From NCBI GenBank assembly GCA_036583965.1, contig JAZBQD010000015.1:85635309-85699308 (forward strand): 64,000 nt of DNA, written 5' to 3'. The stretch comes from Prunella strophiata. Lineage: Eukaryota; Chordata; Aves; Passeriformes; Prunellidae. Under the pieces are notes generated by a model. The model was not told where the DNA came from, did not search any database, and was given only the letters and a program-made list of their open reading frames with translations. Both the position numbers and the translations under genes were made by a program. Within the stretch, counting starts at the first letter, position 1. Each line of letters begins with the position of its first letter. Positions 48,706-62,600 of the stretch are shown piece after piece.

Positions 48706-51700
48706 CACTGTCATTTGTCAGAGCTTGCAGTGTTTCCTAAACATGGGAGTGCTGCTGATAAGCATGAAAAAGTTGGAAAATTTAAATATTTGGTTTTACA
48801 ACTCTTTCCCTCTGAACCATTTCCTTTCTTCAGGGCTTGATGAGGGCTGTTGCTCCCTTTGAAATAACCTGAAGGCTAATTGCTCTATCTTTGAACAAGG
48901 AAAGCTTAAATTTGAGTTGGTACAGCATGGTGAATGCAATGCATGACTAAGTCAAAGGAGTACCTATATGAAAGTTTATTTCATTTTAAAAGTCTGTAAA
49001 CTTATTTATGATGGACTTTATGCAATGCACTTCTCTTGTGGCTGAAATTTGATTCAGCATTTCATTGTTGGTATGTGTGACTGTGAATTCAGCATAGGAA
49101 ATTGCTTCAATGAGGAATGAATAAATTATACCTCAGGGTCTTATCTAGCTTTATTGCAGGTAATCTTAAAACTGAAATCCATGATGCATTTTGTTGTATG
49201 CAGAGTTAGGCAAATTAGGTATGTAGCTTATGTCATGAGATCTAGATTTGTTTTAAGAGTCATCAAGGTGGAGATACCTTCCCAATATTACTTTTATTCC
49301 AGCTGGTATATCCAGATCATTCCAAAGGCATTGTAGTGGTCCCCTTGATTAGTGGGTCTTTAGAAATTCAAACTTATGTTCTTTCAGTGATTTCAGTAGT
49401 TCCATGATATAAAAAAATGAAAAGATGCAGTGCTTGGTCACGTCTTTTGTTTAAAAAAAAATGTGTTTTTTGTAGAAGAAAAAGCCAAAACCTGTTTACC
49501 AGAAGCATACAAAAGTGCTTGTAGAGCTCATACCAGTTTTGCTTGCCATCTGTCCCACTTGGTTTAAAACATGTGACTTGGTCACCCTGGTTCAAATTCC
49601 TGTATGCCACTATAGCTCAGTGAAAAGCTCTTTTAAATATGTCCTTGGCTTCATGGCAACACAGTAATGTTTCTGTAATTTTTTGTCCTGTGATGAGAAC
49701 CTGACAAGATTGAGTTGGACAACCCTAAATTGTCACAAAATGTTGTTGTGGTAAATTTTTGTCAAAGTTTGGGATTAGGAGTGAGCCTTTGGGTTAGAAG
49801 CACTTGGGATGATCCCACAATCAACTGTAAAAGTCACTTCACTGTGTAAGTGTGCATTGCCTGAGACATTGTGCATCACTTTTAAAATATACCAAGCATT
49901 TATATTTGGAAAATATCTCCCTAATTGTATATATTGTTCTGGGTCATTATTTTCTCATTGTTTAAATTGCAGCTCATTTATTTAAAAGAATACTTGTCAA
50001 AGGAAAGCTTTAAGTACTGATTTAAGAAAGCAGTGTTAAATAATTGAAATGACTGTGATAAAATTGCCTTAGTTTAAACAGACCAGTTTTATCAGTCTGT
50101 TTAATGAATTGTGCTTTTATAGGGTGAGATAAATCTAATGTGAATTCAAGTGGTTGCACTAGAAATACAGCTCTAGGTGTGATTTCTAGTGAGTTTAGCT
50201 AGCAGAATTAGAGGAAAAAAATGGCAGTTCTACTTCTACATTTCCTTTCAAAAAACACTTCATGTACAATAAACAATGCTGATATCTTGCAGAGCTTTTT
50301 AGTATCTATGTAGCTATAATGTCTGGGTATTTACATTTGGATTGTGTATTTGTGGCAAAGTTTCTTGGTCATTACTTTGAAAATATTTGTGCCTCTTGAT
50401 GTAGAAATAAACTTAAGAGTTTCATCCAGTCCTGGAATCATTAATTTTTACTGCACTGGATTAGTGGACACAATCAATTTCTTTGGAGACTGAAGGGACT
50501 TGGCAGGCAGGTCTTGCTACTTACTGATCATTTAGAAGGACGTTTCTTGCACAAAACTATCCTATCTGCCTTGCAACCAGGCTGAGGACAGCCATTCCTC
50601 ACTGGTTGACACTGGAGAATCCTGGGATATTTTGTGTTCTGTTTATTCTTCTGTACATTGTGAGAGCACATCTTGCCCACAAGAAGAGAATTAATCATTA
50701 AAAATATGTAGTAAGTCGTGTATAAATAATCAGCTCTTCTCTCTGCTAATCCATTTAAATAACCTACACAGCAGGATTTGGGGGCATAAGTGTTTCTTGT
50801 AGGACACAGCCACTTGGCACTTGTACACCTTCCCTATTGGACTAGCATGCACGGTGCTGTGAGTTTCCATAGGAGTTCTAGGAAGGCAGCATACAATGTG
50901 TGAGACAATGTCATGCCCTGGTCCCAAAACAATGGTGACAGTTCTTGTCCAGTAGGATGAGGGATATGCAGTTGGTGTTGGGTAACTCAAAGGAGATCAC
51001 TGAACCAGTTACTAGCAGTTTTTATAGCTGGACTTACCCCCATTAAATGTTTCTTGAGTGTTGTTAAGCTGATTTGGGGCACAGTTTGCCCTATCAGCAA
51101 TCATTGTGGCTCCAAGGTAACTCATGAGATAAGGCAGTGCTCTGAGTGGGGCATATACACATCCCTTCAACAGCTCCAGCCCTTGCTAGTCTGTCTAATG
51201 AAAGAAATACCAACTTGCAGTGTGAGTAGAATTTGTCAGACAGTATGTGACAGACTTCCCAGGAAATTTTACACTGGCAGCAACTGGAATGCATTCAGAT
51301 ATTTCTTATTCTCAATAAGGCCTTCATCACTAGTCTTGTGTAACCAGTCTGTACTGTCAACTCTGCAACCTCACTTGCAGCACTGGAAACTTTAATGATT
51401 ACTTTGGGGAAAAAAAGAGGGGGGGAAAAAAAAAAGGTTGGAGTATTACTGCTTTATACAAAACACTTTTCAGGGGAAGGCCATGTTACAGAACACTTGT
51501 ATATCATGTCATTTTGTTGCAATCAAACAGGCATATATATATTTCAAAACTGGGTATCTTCATGCCTTATATTTTTAGTTTATTATCCTTAGGTGTGCCA
51601 TTCCCCCTCAGGCTGTTTTCTACAACATTGCTGTGTCTACTACTGATACCAGGGTGTTGACAAAAGCCCTAGTTCACCTGAAGTTTTTTGAGATTTCAGT

Positions 51701-52344
51701 TGTTTTGCTATTCTGAAAGGTGAGGGGAAATGCTCTTCATTGCAGAAGTTGTGAAACAGGATATTTCATAATTTGAGCTGGCTATTACTCCTCCTCTTCT
51801 TCTCCCCAAAACAATCTATCTCCAAGGTGTGTGCTTTCCTGTTCTGTGTCTGCTACTGGCAGAAAATGGTCTTGCAGTTTTTGTTACAGACTGTCAGCTT
51901 GTCCATCTGTAGAAAGACAGGATTCTTGTATCACTTAGCAGCTGTCTAGGGAATTCAACTTAAGTTTTAAGATTGTTGAAATCAAATGCTTTGAAGAACA
52001 GCTTGATTCTGATGGATTCTAACAACAGAAAGGTCTACATAGCTGTCTTACATACTGGTTTTATGATATGAGAATGAATCAGAAAACAAGAAAAAGTGAG
52101 TGTATAAAATGGGGGAGGCAATTGAAGTACAAGAGGTTAACATTTTTACAGTTCAGAAAGTACTTATATTTTATTAGACAAGACTTTTCTGTCTTTGTTT
52201 CCTTGCCTTTCATATTTCTATTACAAAATTTTAAATAGTGGAAGGATATATTAAATACCAAGGAAAATTATTTTTAAAAGCTATTTTAAAAATTAATTTA
52301 AATGTAGACAGACATAGTATTATGGCATTTGAACACCCCAGGGT
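48706..52344. other. Intergenic sequence, no gene recognised
   Basis: This is AT-rich with an A/G-rich run near 51407-51438. The open frame at 51054-51395 (113 codons) has no recognisable domain and overlaps an opposite-strand frame. Confidence 0.55.
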
Positions 52345-52420
52345 CTTTTTCATTGGTCCATTAATACTTGCCTCGAGTGGTAGAACACACCTGAGGCAAG
52401 ATTTAATGAACCAATAAAAC
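52345..52420. other. Long imperfect hairpin, possible small-RNA precursor or fold-back repeat
   Basis: Arm 52352-52379 (ATTGGTCCATTAATACTTGC + CTCGAGTG) pairs with 52388-52415 at 23 of 28 positions, with symmetrical small mismatches and an 8-base loop. Flanking T's and A's add a few more pairs. Size and shape fit a microRNA precursor on either strand; an ancient palindromic repeat is the main alternative. I do not recognise it as a named microRNA. Confidence 0.5.
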
Positions 52421-53723
52421 ATGCCCTAGAGTGCCCTAATGCTATATTGCTAACCATTCCTATTACATAAATGCACTATTTGCATACTTCCTTCATACAT
52501 TTCAAAAAAATCTTCAATTAAGTGAAGACCATATGACAATTCTTATTCATACTTTCCTTCAGCATATTTTGAAGTTATTAAAATAATTATTTGATATATT
52601 CTCAATCAACCAGAGCAATATATTTTGCCCAGAACTTTATGGACTGTCCAGTTAGCAAATCCTTTAAGTGTGGTTATGTGTTAACTCAGTGTGTTTTCCT
52701 TTCAGTTACTGAGCATTTTCTAAAGTCTTCTAAAGAATTTGAATGGAATGCTGTTTTTTTTTTTTTTTTAAATCTTGAAACTACCCCACTTGTTTGTCTA
52801 GAATCCACCCCAAAGCAGATATCTGGCAGAAGAACTGGTCATATGTCCAGACCCATTAAAATCCTCAAGGATTTTACTAAAATGATGCTGTCCAAAACCT
52901 CTGACATTGTTTAGTCAAAGAGTCATTTAGCCCTTCTTAAGGAGGGAGATTTTTAGTGTTGTAAATCAACTTAATGGAGTTAAGATGATTTACATCAGCT
53001 GATAGTCCAGCTCTTTGCTTTCCAGCACATTCAGTAGGATTAGAAATTTTATATTTGTATTAAATCCGACAGCTGAGATGGAAGAAAGTACAATCAGATG
53101 CTTATTTTATCTTGCAATTGTTAATTTAAAGCCTTCGACTGAAGTTAGTTTTTGCCCTAATGATTTAGAATTCATAACCATGAGCAAAAATTGATAAACA
53201 TACCTAAGTGTATATGTACTTAGTAATAGGAAAAAAGAAAGAAGATTGGTTTTGAATGTCATTACATGAAGAATAATAACCCTTCATCAGAGAATGGGAG
53301 TTTTTGTGCATTATTAGTTTTGCTTTCCAGCATTGTTTTGAGGCAGGATGATATTATCTTAAAGAAAGAATGAGATTTATAGATGTAGTTGGTAAAAATG
53401 GCTTATTACTTTTACATAACTGACAATCTAACATGAAATAATTTTTGCCTTAATGTAACTTCATAGTAGTCAGAGCCAAATTAGATATGACTTAAGAGGT
53501 ATGCATTTAGCAGAATCCTTACTTGAAGGCTTAGGAGGGGAGAAAGAGAATCCCATGATGCATAAAAATTGAAGAAATTACCACTTAGGCATTTTCAGGG
53601 GTGGGGAATCTTTGAAGGCCAGGCTTGATCTTTACAGGAGTATTTGACAAGTTGAGCATATGTGAGGATATGAGCCACATAAACCTGTTAGGGCAAAAGT
53701 AACTTCACTTGCTTGTGAGTCTA

Positions 53724-53798
53724 GATCCTCAGCTATTGTGAGCTGGCATAGTTCCATGTGAGGCAATGAAATTATACCAGCTTATACCAGAGGATGAA
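53724..53798. repeat. Fold-back MITE-like relic 1
   Basis: The left half (GATCCTCAGC...GAGCTGGCATAGTTCCAT) is the imperfect inverse of the right half (AATGAAATTATACCAGCTTA...CCAGAGGATGA). From memory it resembles old palindromic non-autonomous DNA elements with a CATTGAAGTCAATG-like centre that are common in reptile and bird genomes. The family name is uncertain. Confidence 0.55.
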
Positions 53799-53841
53799 CT
53801 GGCCCCTAATCTTTCAAGTAACATGCTCATTAAATGCTTAG

Positions 53842-53907
53842 GGCCAAATACTTTCCTGGCATGACTCCATTGCACTTAATGGAATTAGGCCAGGAGAGCA
53901 TTTGGCC
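53842..53907. repeat. Fold-back MITE-like relic 2
   Basis: Arms 53842-53871 and 53878-53907 are 30 nt each and complementary at 25 of 30 positions, with a 6-base loop (GCACTT). Each end reads GGCCAAAT. It lies 45 bp from relic 1 and has the same centre style (TCCATT...AATGGA), so both probably belong to one ancient family. Confidence 0.65.
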
Positions 53908-55599
53908 ATTATTTGAAACAGATCATAATCTAAGGGGAACCAGGTTTCCCTCTTCTTCTTTTGATATGTAGCATTAGCAAACTGTATGTGATTTTTATAA
54001 GACATAATATGCTGGCTAAAAGAGTCTGCACAGAGATCTCACAGGTACACCCCCAGATGCTCTTGATATGCTACCTTCTTTGGAACAAATAATATTGACT
54101 TGATCACAGGTTTAAACCTTTTACTCTCTTCTGGAAATGTACTGTCCAGACTGCCATCTCTTGTCCATATTCTTCTTTTCTCATAATTTCATTGTACAGT
54201 CATCTCAGAAATTTATGCAGGGTGAAGTTTATTGTGGAAGTTAAGACTATCTGAAAAATGATGCTGTTTTAATTCTAGGACCAAATAACTGATGTACATT
54301 TTCCAGAGTCATTGCTAGCATAGTTTTCTTCCTTTCAAAATCATAGTGGCACATTCTGTTTAACATATTTTTGCTGCATCATCTAGCAAGTAAAAGACTT
54401 TGATGGGTTAAGTAAAGCATTCTGTTACCAGAAATTGTTTCCTAGAGACAATTTCATTTTTTTAAAGCTTGAGGTATTTGTCTAAGTTTTACCTTCATGT
54501 CTTTTCAGCAGCCTAGTTATGGTTAGCTAGGGCTTATTCTTTTGGCTCAGTGTGTGGATGACCTGAGCTTGTTAATGCTGGACTTAAAATGTGTCTGAGA
54601 ATCAGTCATGAACTTTCAAAGGTAGTTTGTTTTGGTTTTTTCCCCCTTTTTTTTCTGCACACCACTTCCCCCCCCTCCCTGTTACCTCAAACATAATTCT
54701 TTTTACCTTATTTACTATTGTGATATCTCATAAAAAAAGAGTTGTTCTGTTATGTGCTACTCTCAGCAGCAGTTAGGTCTAGACCTTTGGGGGAAAAAAT
54801 CTCTTCACTGTATTTTTGGAGGGCAGTTTTGGAAAGGTGAATGTTACTGCCCACCCTAACCCATAATTGGTATTTACTAAAGCAGAAAACCATTTTTGAA
54901 ATAAATATTTACCGTTGGTAGGGCTCAAGGCCTTGATACAGTGCTTTGCAGCTGAGGCATAGCAGGAATCCTATCTCAGGGAAGATGGACTTCCCATATA
55001 AAGGGTTATAAATCCAGTTCAGTGGTTGCTTTGTGACCCACATGCAGCTTTATGGAAACATGAGTAACCCAAACACTAAAATCCAAAACAGAGTCACCAA
55101 CCCTTTCTACAGCATTCTTATTAAAGCTGGGCCAAAAGAGATCATTGCAAACTATTTGCAGTTGTGAGTGATGTAACATAGCTCAAGGGCATTCAGTACC
55201 TGGCAAGCAGAACTGTCTTTGAATGGGCTTAGATAAAGGACCACCACGAAAACACAGAATGAAAAACAGTGGAAGGGAAATCCTTTGCCAATTAGTACCC
55301 AAAACATTCAGATGAACAAGAAGAGCTCCTTAAGCAAAACAAGTTGGGGGATGAAGTGTCTGGAAACCAGGTGGTAGGATGAAATGACTCATTGGAAGTT
55401 ATGAATGAAAACATAATCAAATGTCAAGGAGTCAGTAAAACTTCTGGCTTGCATAAGCAGGGCTAATGTTTTCACATATCTTTCGTGTTTTGGTCTTGAC
55501 CTAGGGCATGTAAAAGAAGCAGGTACCTTTCCTGTGGAAGGGGAAGGGCACTATTACTGTTACAGATAATACCTTAACAGCCTTCTTTAATAGAAGCCC
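53908..55599. other. Intergenic sequence, nothing recognised
   Basis: This is mixed AT-rich sequence with a C-rich run near 54667 and no recognisable gene or element. Confidence 0.55.
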
Positions 55600-56600
55600 C
55601 TGAGTTCTCTCTTTGCTCACCATCCTGGTTTGAATTACTCTAAATCAAAATTTAGCCAAATAATTTATGACAAATAAAAGTGATAGAGGGAGAAGGAGCT
55701 GTGTGATTGTCTTGATAACGCCAGCCTGCAGAGTTGTTTGCGTGTAGAAATAAATTTCCCAAATCTCTGATGAAGTGATACAGTGGAAGCAACAGAGTAC
55801 AATAGCAACAGGAGTTCTTATTGGGGCTGGTGAGTGGCTTAATGGCACAGTCTGAATCTGTTTATTTGATTTTTCTTTTGTTTCAAAGAGGGCATCTGCA
55901 CGTGAGTGTGTTTTCAGTTCTACCGAGCAGCAGAATAGTAATCTTGCAATAACAGTCAATGCGCGTGCAGGACTGAGTGTTTTGCAAAGAATATATTTTT
56001 TTCCTGGGAAATCAAGTATAGAGATGTATACCAAGTTTAAATTAATGTCTGTGCTATAAAAATATTTTTTTTCCCTCAATGCCTGCTTGAGTTGATGGCT
56101 ACTTTTTCTATTCCTAAACACAATTTATGGGAAAAATATTATGTGAGATTGCCCCAAGTAATTAGCCGGTTTACTCATGCAAATAAATACTTTTTTATTC
56201 AACTTGGAACATCTTTTTTTGGCAGCATTGCCTTTAATTACAGAAACATTTAAAGGATGACAAGGATGTAGTGCATACTAAAAATGTTATGTGCAAATAG
56301 TGAGAGGATTTAGGTGAGAAGCAGCAGCTCTGTAATTACCTTGCAGCAGAAAGACCCTCACGTTGTTCGAAGGCTGTTAAAAATAAGGAAAGAAATAATT
56401 TTCTTCTCATGGGAAAGGAATTAATTAACCATGTGCTGAGGGCCTTGGGATTGGTTCTCATCCAAAGTAGATAAATAAACCAAGCATTATTTCAGACCAC
56501 TCAACACGAGCAAATGTTACACTGGGAGAGCACCTTTGTAGGGCTGAACAGCAAATCTGGCCCATGAGGAAAATGGCTAAGGGAATTTTAAAGCACCTTT
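55600..56600. promoter_or_regulatory. Candidate conserved enhancer region
   Basis: This is the most complex-looking non-repeat stretch of the desert. It has a CACGTG-like core (GCACGTGAG near 55899), GCGCGTGC near 55961, an octamer ATGCAAAT at 56177-56184, and several homeodomain TAATTA/TTAATTAA sites (about 56160, 56236, 56332, 56420). A 158-codon minus-strand frame at 55645-56121 crosses it but has no known domain and is probably a by-product of low stop density. Conservation is a guess that an alignment would settle. Confidence 0.35.
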
Positions 56601-59600
56601 GCAGCATGGCTTATTCCAGAGGTCACTGAGATGCTTTGCTAAGTAGAGGCAGCCTGGAGGCCTGTCTAAGTAACTCCATCCCTTTGGCTGACCTGCCAAC
56701 TGACCTGCTCCTCTTTTTTAATCTGTGTTCTGGGTTTGGGCTGTCAGTTTGGGCTACCACTGAGGTCTGCCGAAGGCAGCTTCAAAAATAAGTTTGTGAG
56801 ACATCTGCACTGAAGGAGACAATCCTTAGCCACATCATTAGACCTGGAGTTTGATTGTGTTCCAGTGTTTTCAGATGACCTCAGTGGTCTAGATCCTAGG
56901 ATCATAGACCTATCCCTAAATACCAGTGTAAGTAAGTCTTTGTAAATGATCTGATATTTATTAATGAATGAAAACTGAAAAACCTTTGCCTGCTCTAGCT
57001 TAGCATGGCCTCAGAAGGAAATAAAACTTATCCCTGCAAACATCTGTTTTCCAGGGCTAAGATTTTCACTATTTTCTGGATTTTGACTGTGCAATTTGAC
57101 AAAAAACCTAGGGGTATCAAAGATGATAATTTTGTGGACATTTCTTGCAAAGCATGTGGATAAAGAAGAAAACAATCCTTAATGCTTCTGCAGGAAAGAA
57201 TTGATGTTGGAAACATGTTTATTACCAAAAGTGAATCTGTGCAGGAGGGAGAAATTACAAATGCCCTAACTGTTAGAATTGCATTTGGAAGTCACATTGC
57301 ACTAGAAAATCCCAGTCATAAAACACAGACTCCTGTGAGGTATTCTTGATTCCACTGCTCACAAACAAATATTTTTATATATTTGTAGGCTTTTCTCTTC
57401 TCCATATGCTGAAGCCTTACCTTTAGGCTTGCTTGCCTTTGTTAAAATTATATTCATCAGTATCTCCTTATGATTTTTTCAAACAAGTTGCTTTATCTGG
57501 TGTTGGAATTCTTGGGGGATCAGACCACAGATAAAATTTCATACATAAGCAGTGATAGGTGTCCCCCTAAAATTTATAGTGCTTTCCATGTGTTGTCATA
57601 GACTGTTATTCAATTCTGATACTGTAATAGCTGCTAATAGAGACAATTTAAGTCCAACTATACAAGATCCCGTGCAAACAACACAGGAGTGTCAGATGTT
57701 CTGTCTTTAAGCCTAGTAACTGATCTCACAGCTTATTTTTTGTTAACTAGCTTCTGTGCTATAAAATACTAGGAAATATCCAACATTCTCTTTTAGCATT
57801 AGGATTACTAAGGTGGGCATTTGGGCAAAGTCTTTTACTTTTTCATAGCTCTTTAGTTATCAAGTTAAGAATCTGAAAAATTCTTAGTTCTACAGAAACA
57901 AGAAGAGAAAGGTGTTGACAAGGTTTTGGATTTATAAGAGAGAAGTGTCAAAGGCTATTAGTTTAAAGGGAAGAGCCTAATTTAAAAAACTGTTTTTGAT
58001 TATTTTCTTTTCTCTTCAGTAGTGATTGCATTTTTGGAAACTTTAATGAAGTCTTGTGCTGCTTTCTTAGCTGTCTAATTTGTGTAAATTGAGTTCACTT
58101 TGTATTTGTTTAGTGCAAGAGAAGAATCTGCATATGTAACAGCAGAGAGGAAACTAGTTTTCAATGCCAGTCCAAAGGAGAGGAATATCTAGAATTCTTG
58201 AAAAGACTGATTATAAAATACTAATTAAATATTTGTGCTAAGATACTGATACTATACTACTCTTCTGATACTTTGTGTCAATACTGAATCTCTATAATGT
58301 GTATTTCTTGAGAATTTTTACTACTAGAACTAGAAGATCAATTTGGTATTTCTGCTATGAAATATGCTTAAAAATACTTTGCAAAATGAATGAATGATTA
58401 ACTTTGCTTATTAATAATTTTCTCCTATGTTAATTTAAATTTCTTGTATGTGGAAATTTGAGTAGCTGATGTCTATATCTAATCAAGATTCAAGGTTACG
58501 TTTTATTTGCAGAAAACATCAAGACAAAAGGGAAATAATATTTTGAGGATAACCTGCCTTTTTGTGGAGAAACAATATGATTATTTCATAATTTTGGAAA
58601 AATGAAAAAAGAGCTATTTCTGCATGAATATATGAAAATGTAAAGATAATAAGTGTGAAGAAGAGATTAAAAGTTTAATAGGCATGTTAGCAGAAGATAT
58701 ATGTATACTTGCATTATGATGGATTTTTAAAGATTTATTTACTTATTTCATTGTAAAATACACAAACCTAAGAACAGGAATGAGTTACTTAGCCCAAGAG
58801 GGTTTGGCTTTGGTGACAAAAGATATCTCTTTAATTCATTTATTCCTAATAAATTCTGGTAAACAAACAATATTAGAACAGTGTTTTGGTCAAATAGGTG
58901 ATTGCAAATATTTGTCCAATGTTTTTTACTGGGTTAACTTATTACAACAATTTTCAAATACTTTGGTTCTTATGAAGCTGCTTTGCGTCTTAAGAATTTA
59001 GAATGGAATATACTCCAAGTGTCCTAGTTATATTGATGGGACCAGGTTTTTCAATATGATAGATGTTTTTTCTTTCATGTACTATTCTCTGAACCTTTTA
59101 AAATTAATTTTTATTTGTTCACATGAGCACCAGCACATTCCTAGCCAACCTGATCCAAAGTCCACTGATACCAGAATTTCTATTTTATTTTTGGACAGGA
59201 TCAAACAAAAGAATTTTTTTTTCTCTTTGCAGGGAAAAGATTTAATTCAGGTAAAAGAGCAATCTCTCTTGTCTAAACTTGTACTGTCCTGTTTGTCTTT
59301 TTGTTCTTATATATTCCTGCTGTTATAAACTAAATGCTTGTTTGAAACAAAAATTCAAGGCCCCTCTTACTAACTTGCATTGTTTATTGTAGCTTCAGGC
59401 TATAACTAGTGTGTACACCAGAATTGATGCAGAACTATGAATCCAGAAGATCTATCACAGTGATATGATTTCAGGAGCATCTTTGCACCAAATTACTTGG
59501 TATACATTTTCAGAGGCCCAGAAACCTAATATTCTCTCAGACTTCAACTTAATGGGTAAAGCTTCAGCACATAAGAATAAAAGATATTTACTGTATGGGT

Positions 59601-62600
59601 GTAGATATGTAAATACTTAAATCTGGCTTCATTGAAGGCAGTGGTGTTTTACCACTGACTGCAGTGGGACCAAGCTTTTGTTCATATGCTTATACTGTGT
59701 GGCAGCAAAAATACACTCAGACAAATGCCTCTAAATATATAAATAGGGAATGTCTTTCAGTTATTCATTACGTTCACCATGTTAAACAACGATTGCAAAT
59801 CCATATGCCCATGACCATATATTTTCTGTAACTGTGAGTCTGTGGCATGTAGTATAATTACTAAGTCTTTGCAATCTTCCTTTCTTTGTCTAAATGAAAA
59901 AGCAGGAACCTGTTAAATATTAAATTGTTTCTCCAATTGATATTAGTAACATCTTGCATTTTTAAGGGTTTTGTTTTTGCAGGGCTTAAATTTTTAACAC
60001 AGTATTGCTCACAGCATTTTCTTTGCTTTGGAGATGACATTAAAAATGGTTTTTCCTTGTCTCTGCTTTCCTAAGATGCACACAGTATCTAATTTCACTG
60101 AAAACTAATTTTTTAACCTTAAGTTAAAAAGTTATTGGACAATGGCTGGGGGGCTTCAGCAATAACACAGAGTCCCTTTTGCCACTGAGATGATTCCAGG
60201 CTGAGGAATGTAGCATTTATTAGTAGCAGGAGTTGTGATGAGATTAGATGGACAAGGCAGGCTTAGATAACTGTCTTGTAGAAGATATTGACACACCTTA
60301 AAATGACCATGCTATGTACAGCCCAGATAAAGGCAGAATTCTCCCTGGTTGACAAAAATGGGAAGGAACATCCATTGTCTACATCTTGCAGACTGCTGAG
60401 ACAGATCCTTTTTTGGTACTTTAAATGAGATCTAACTGTACATTTCTGCAGTGTCAGCCTATTGGTGAAGGACTATTTGCCTTTTCTACTTCTCAAAGTG
60501 CATTCTTACCAGTGGTGGGCATTTGGAGGGGATATATGTGGATTCTGGAAGAGCAGTGAAAACAGTTTCAGAGTTTCTGCTAAGCCCTCTGGAGCCTCTT
60601 GGCTTTCACACAGAGAGGAAGTGTTCTCTTCCTCCTTTTTTGGTAAGGGCAATTTTCAGTGTTGGTATTCCTGGTGCATGTGGTGTTCATGTGCAGGTCT
60701 ACATATAAAGAATGGTCCCTGCCACTCTGAGGAATCTGCACTGACATTAACAGTGAACTTGGACTCTAGAATGGCAGATTTGCACTTGAGATGCTGAAAA
60801 TGCCAGTGGTGGCAAACTGAATTGGGTTGTTTAGAAGGTGAAAAGAAAATGAGAGGAACAACAAAAAAACAAATAACCCTTAAAAAGATATTGTTTGGAT
60901 TGGAAAATTAATATGGGAGTTTTATTTGTATTGGTTAAATTTGGGTATATTAAATACATCTGTAATTCAGGTTCCTCTCTCTCCTGTGGGATATGGTAAC
61001 TAAATCACTAGGAGTTTCACCTGGAAAATTTCATATCTAAAGCCATCTAGGATTTATCAATTTAATTCTTCTCTCTTTTTTGAGTTAGCGTCTTGCACAG
61101 CAACATGTCTAAGTGTGGCTCACTATGTGATTTCATTTCCCATTGTTGATTCTTTCCAGGACTGACTTACAATCAGGAACTTATGAGCTTGCATTATTTT
61201 TTCTGGAATCTTCTTTTACATCATTTTAAACACAGAGCTCCTTCAGGGTTTAACCATCTTCTTTTCCTTTCAAGGCTTCATCTTCTGGCATTCAGGCTAT
61301 GGCTCTCTTTTTCCTCTGATCAAGGAAAAAGTCTTCATTTTTTTTCTCTCTGATCTTTCTGGGTAGTCTTTTCTGCAGACAGAGATGGACATATTCAGTG
61401 CAAGGTGTACTCCTTTTTCCAAGACAGAGTTATTTGATTCTTGCTGTAGTTCTGGTTCTCCACTGTTCCTGGGGCAGGTGCTTAATAGAGGCAGGACAGG
61501 TCTCCCCATGCTGTGGCTGAGCCAGGAGTTGTGGTTGATGACAGGACAAGCACAGCAGTGTCCTCACTATCTGGGGATGCAGTTCCACAGCATGCAGTGC
61601 AGAGGAGGAACCTAATGGCAAGTGGGATCATCTCACAGTGCACTGATCGTCAGACTGATGTCCACTTAAGCTGAACTGGAGCTGAATGGTCTGAATGGTC
61701 TTCCCCCTGAATCAAAGCAGTGCACTAAAAAACAAATCTCATTTGGACCTCTGTCTGCCAGGGTCTGGAGAGCACTCACAAGCCACCCTCAAGGGCTTTG
61801 GTTGCCTGTGATTAAGGTCTGCCTCAATGTGATACAGCCCTACAACCTTGTGTCAGACCTGTGAGGAGCCTCCTTGGAATCCCCTACCCTGAGGCTTGAG
61901 AGCCTTGTGCCTCAGCTGTCCCAACCTGCTGGCTTGATTTCCCAGCTCAGCTTCAGCCCCAGCTCTTAAGTGCTCGGGTCTGCTGATTTACAGCCAGACC
62001 CTAGCTTTATGTAATGCAAAGTTTAATCCTAAGATTAGCCAAGATATCAATGATTCACTGTTCTTGATTCATTGCTGATGTTTGCAGCACCCAAACCTTG
62101 GTTTGTGTCATGGTTTTATTTTAGATGGGCACACAGCTGAGGTTCAGTGAAAGTTAGGTTTTGTATCAAATCATCAGAAAGTCTTGCCAGAGCTTCAGGA
62201 GTGAGAGCTGTGCCATTTGCTTATCTCTGTCACAGTCCTGGAGAGCTAAGATATTTGTATATACCCGACTAGATTGCCAGAATCAATCCACTTTTCCAGA
62301 GATGAACGTGGACATGTCCTCTTTTCCACAGTAATGTGAATACTCAAATCTTTCCACATAAGAAACTCAAATATATGAGTTTCACAGCACTCCCTAATAA
62401 GGTTTTACAGCCATTAGTGTCAGTGCCATACATCACTGAGGCATTGAAAAAGTGGACTTTCTTTCCCAAACCAGCCTTTCTAAGCATCCAAGATGAAGTG
62501 ATTTTTATAGCTTACACTTCCACAGATCTTTCAAATCCCACAGCACAACTTGTTTCACCTGAGCCTCAAAGATTTTTGTAAATGATTCCCAGAAGCTCTT

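Noticed and set aside
51054..51395. A 113-codon plus-strand frame, cysteine-rich
   Set aside because: It resembles no protein I know, has an opposite-strand frame over the same bases, and shows no splice or promoter context.
55645..56121. A 158-codon minus-strand open frame, the longest in the desert outside known repeats
   Set aside because: I see no known domain and no sensible composition; it was kept only as part of a possible regulatory block. Splice or expression data could change this.
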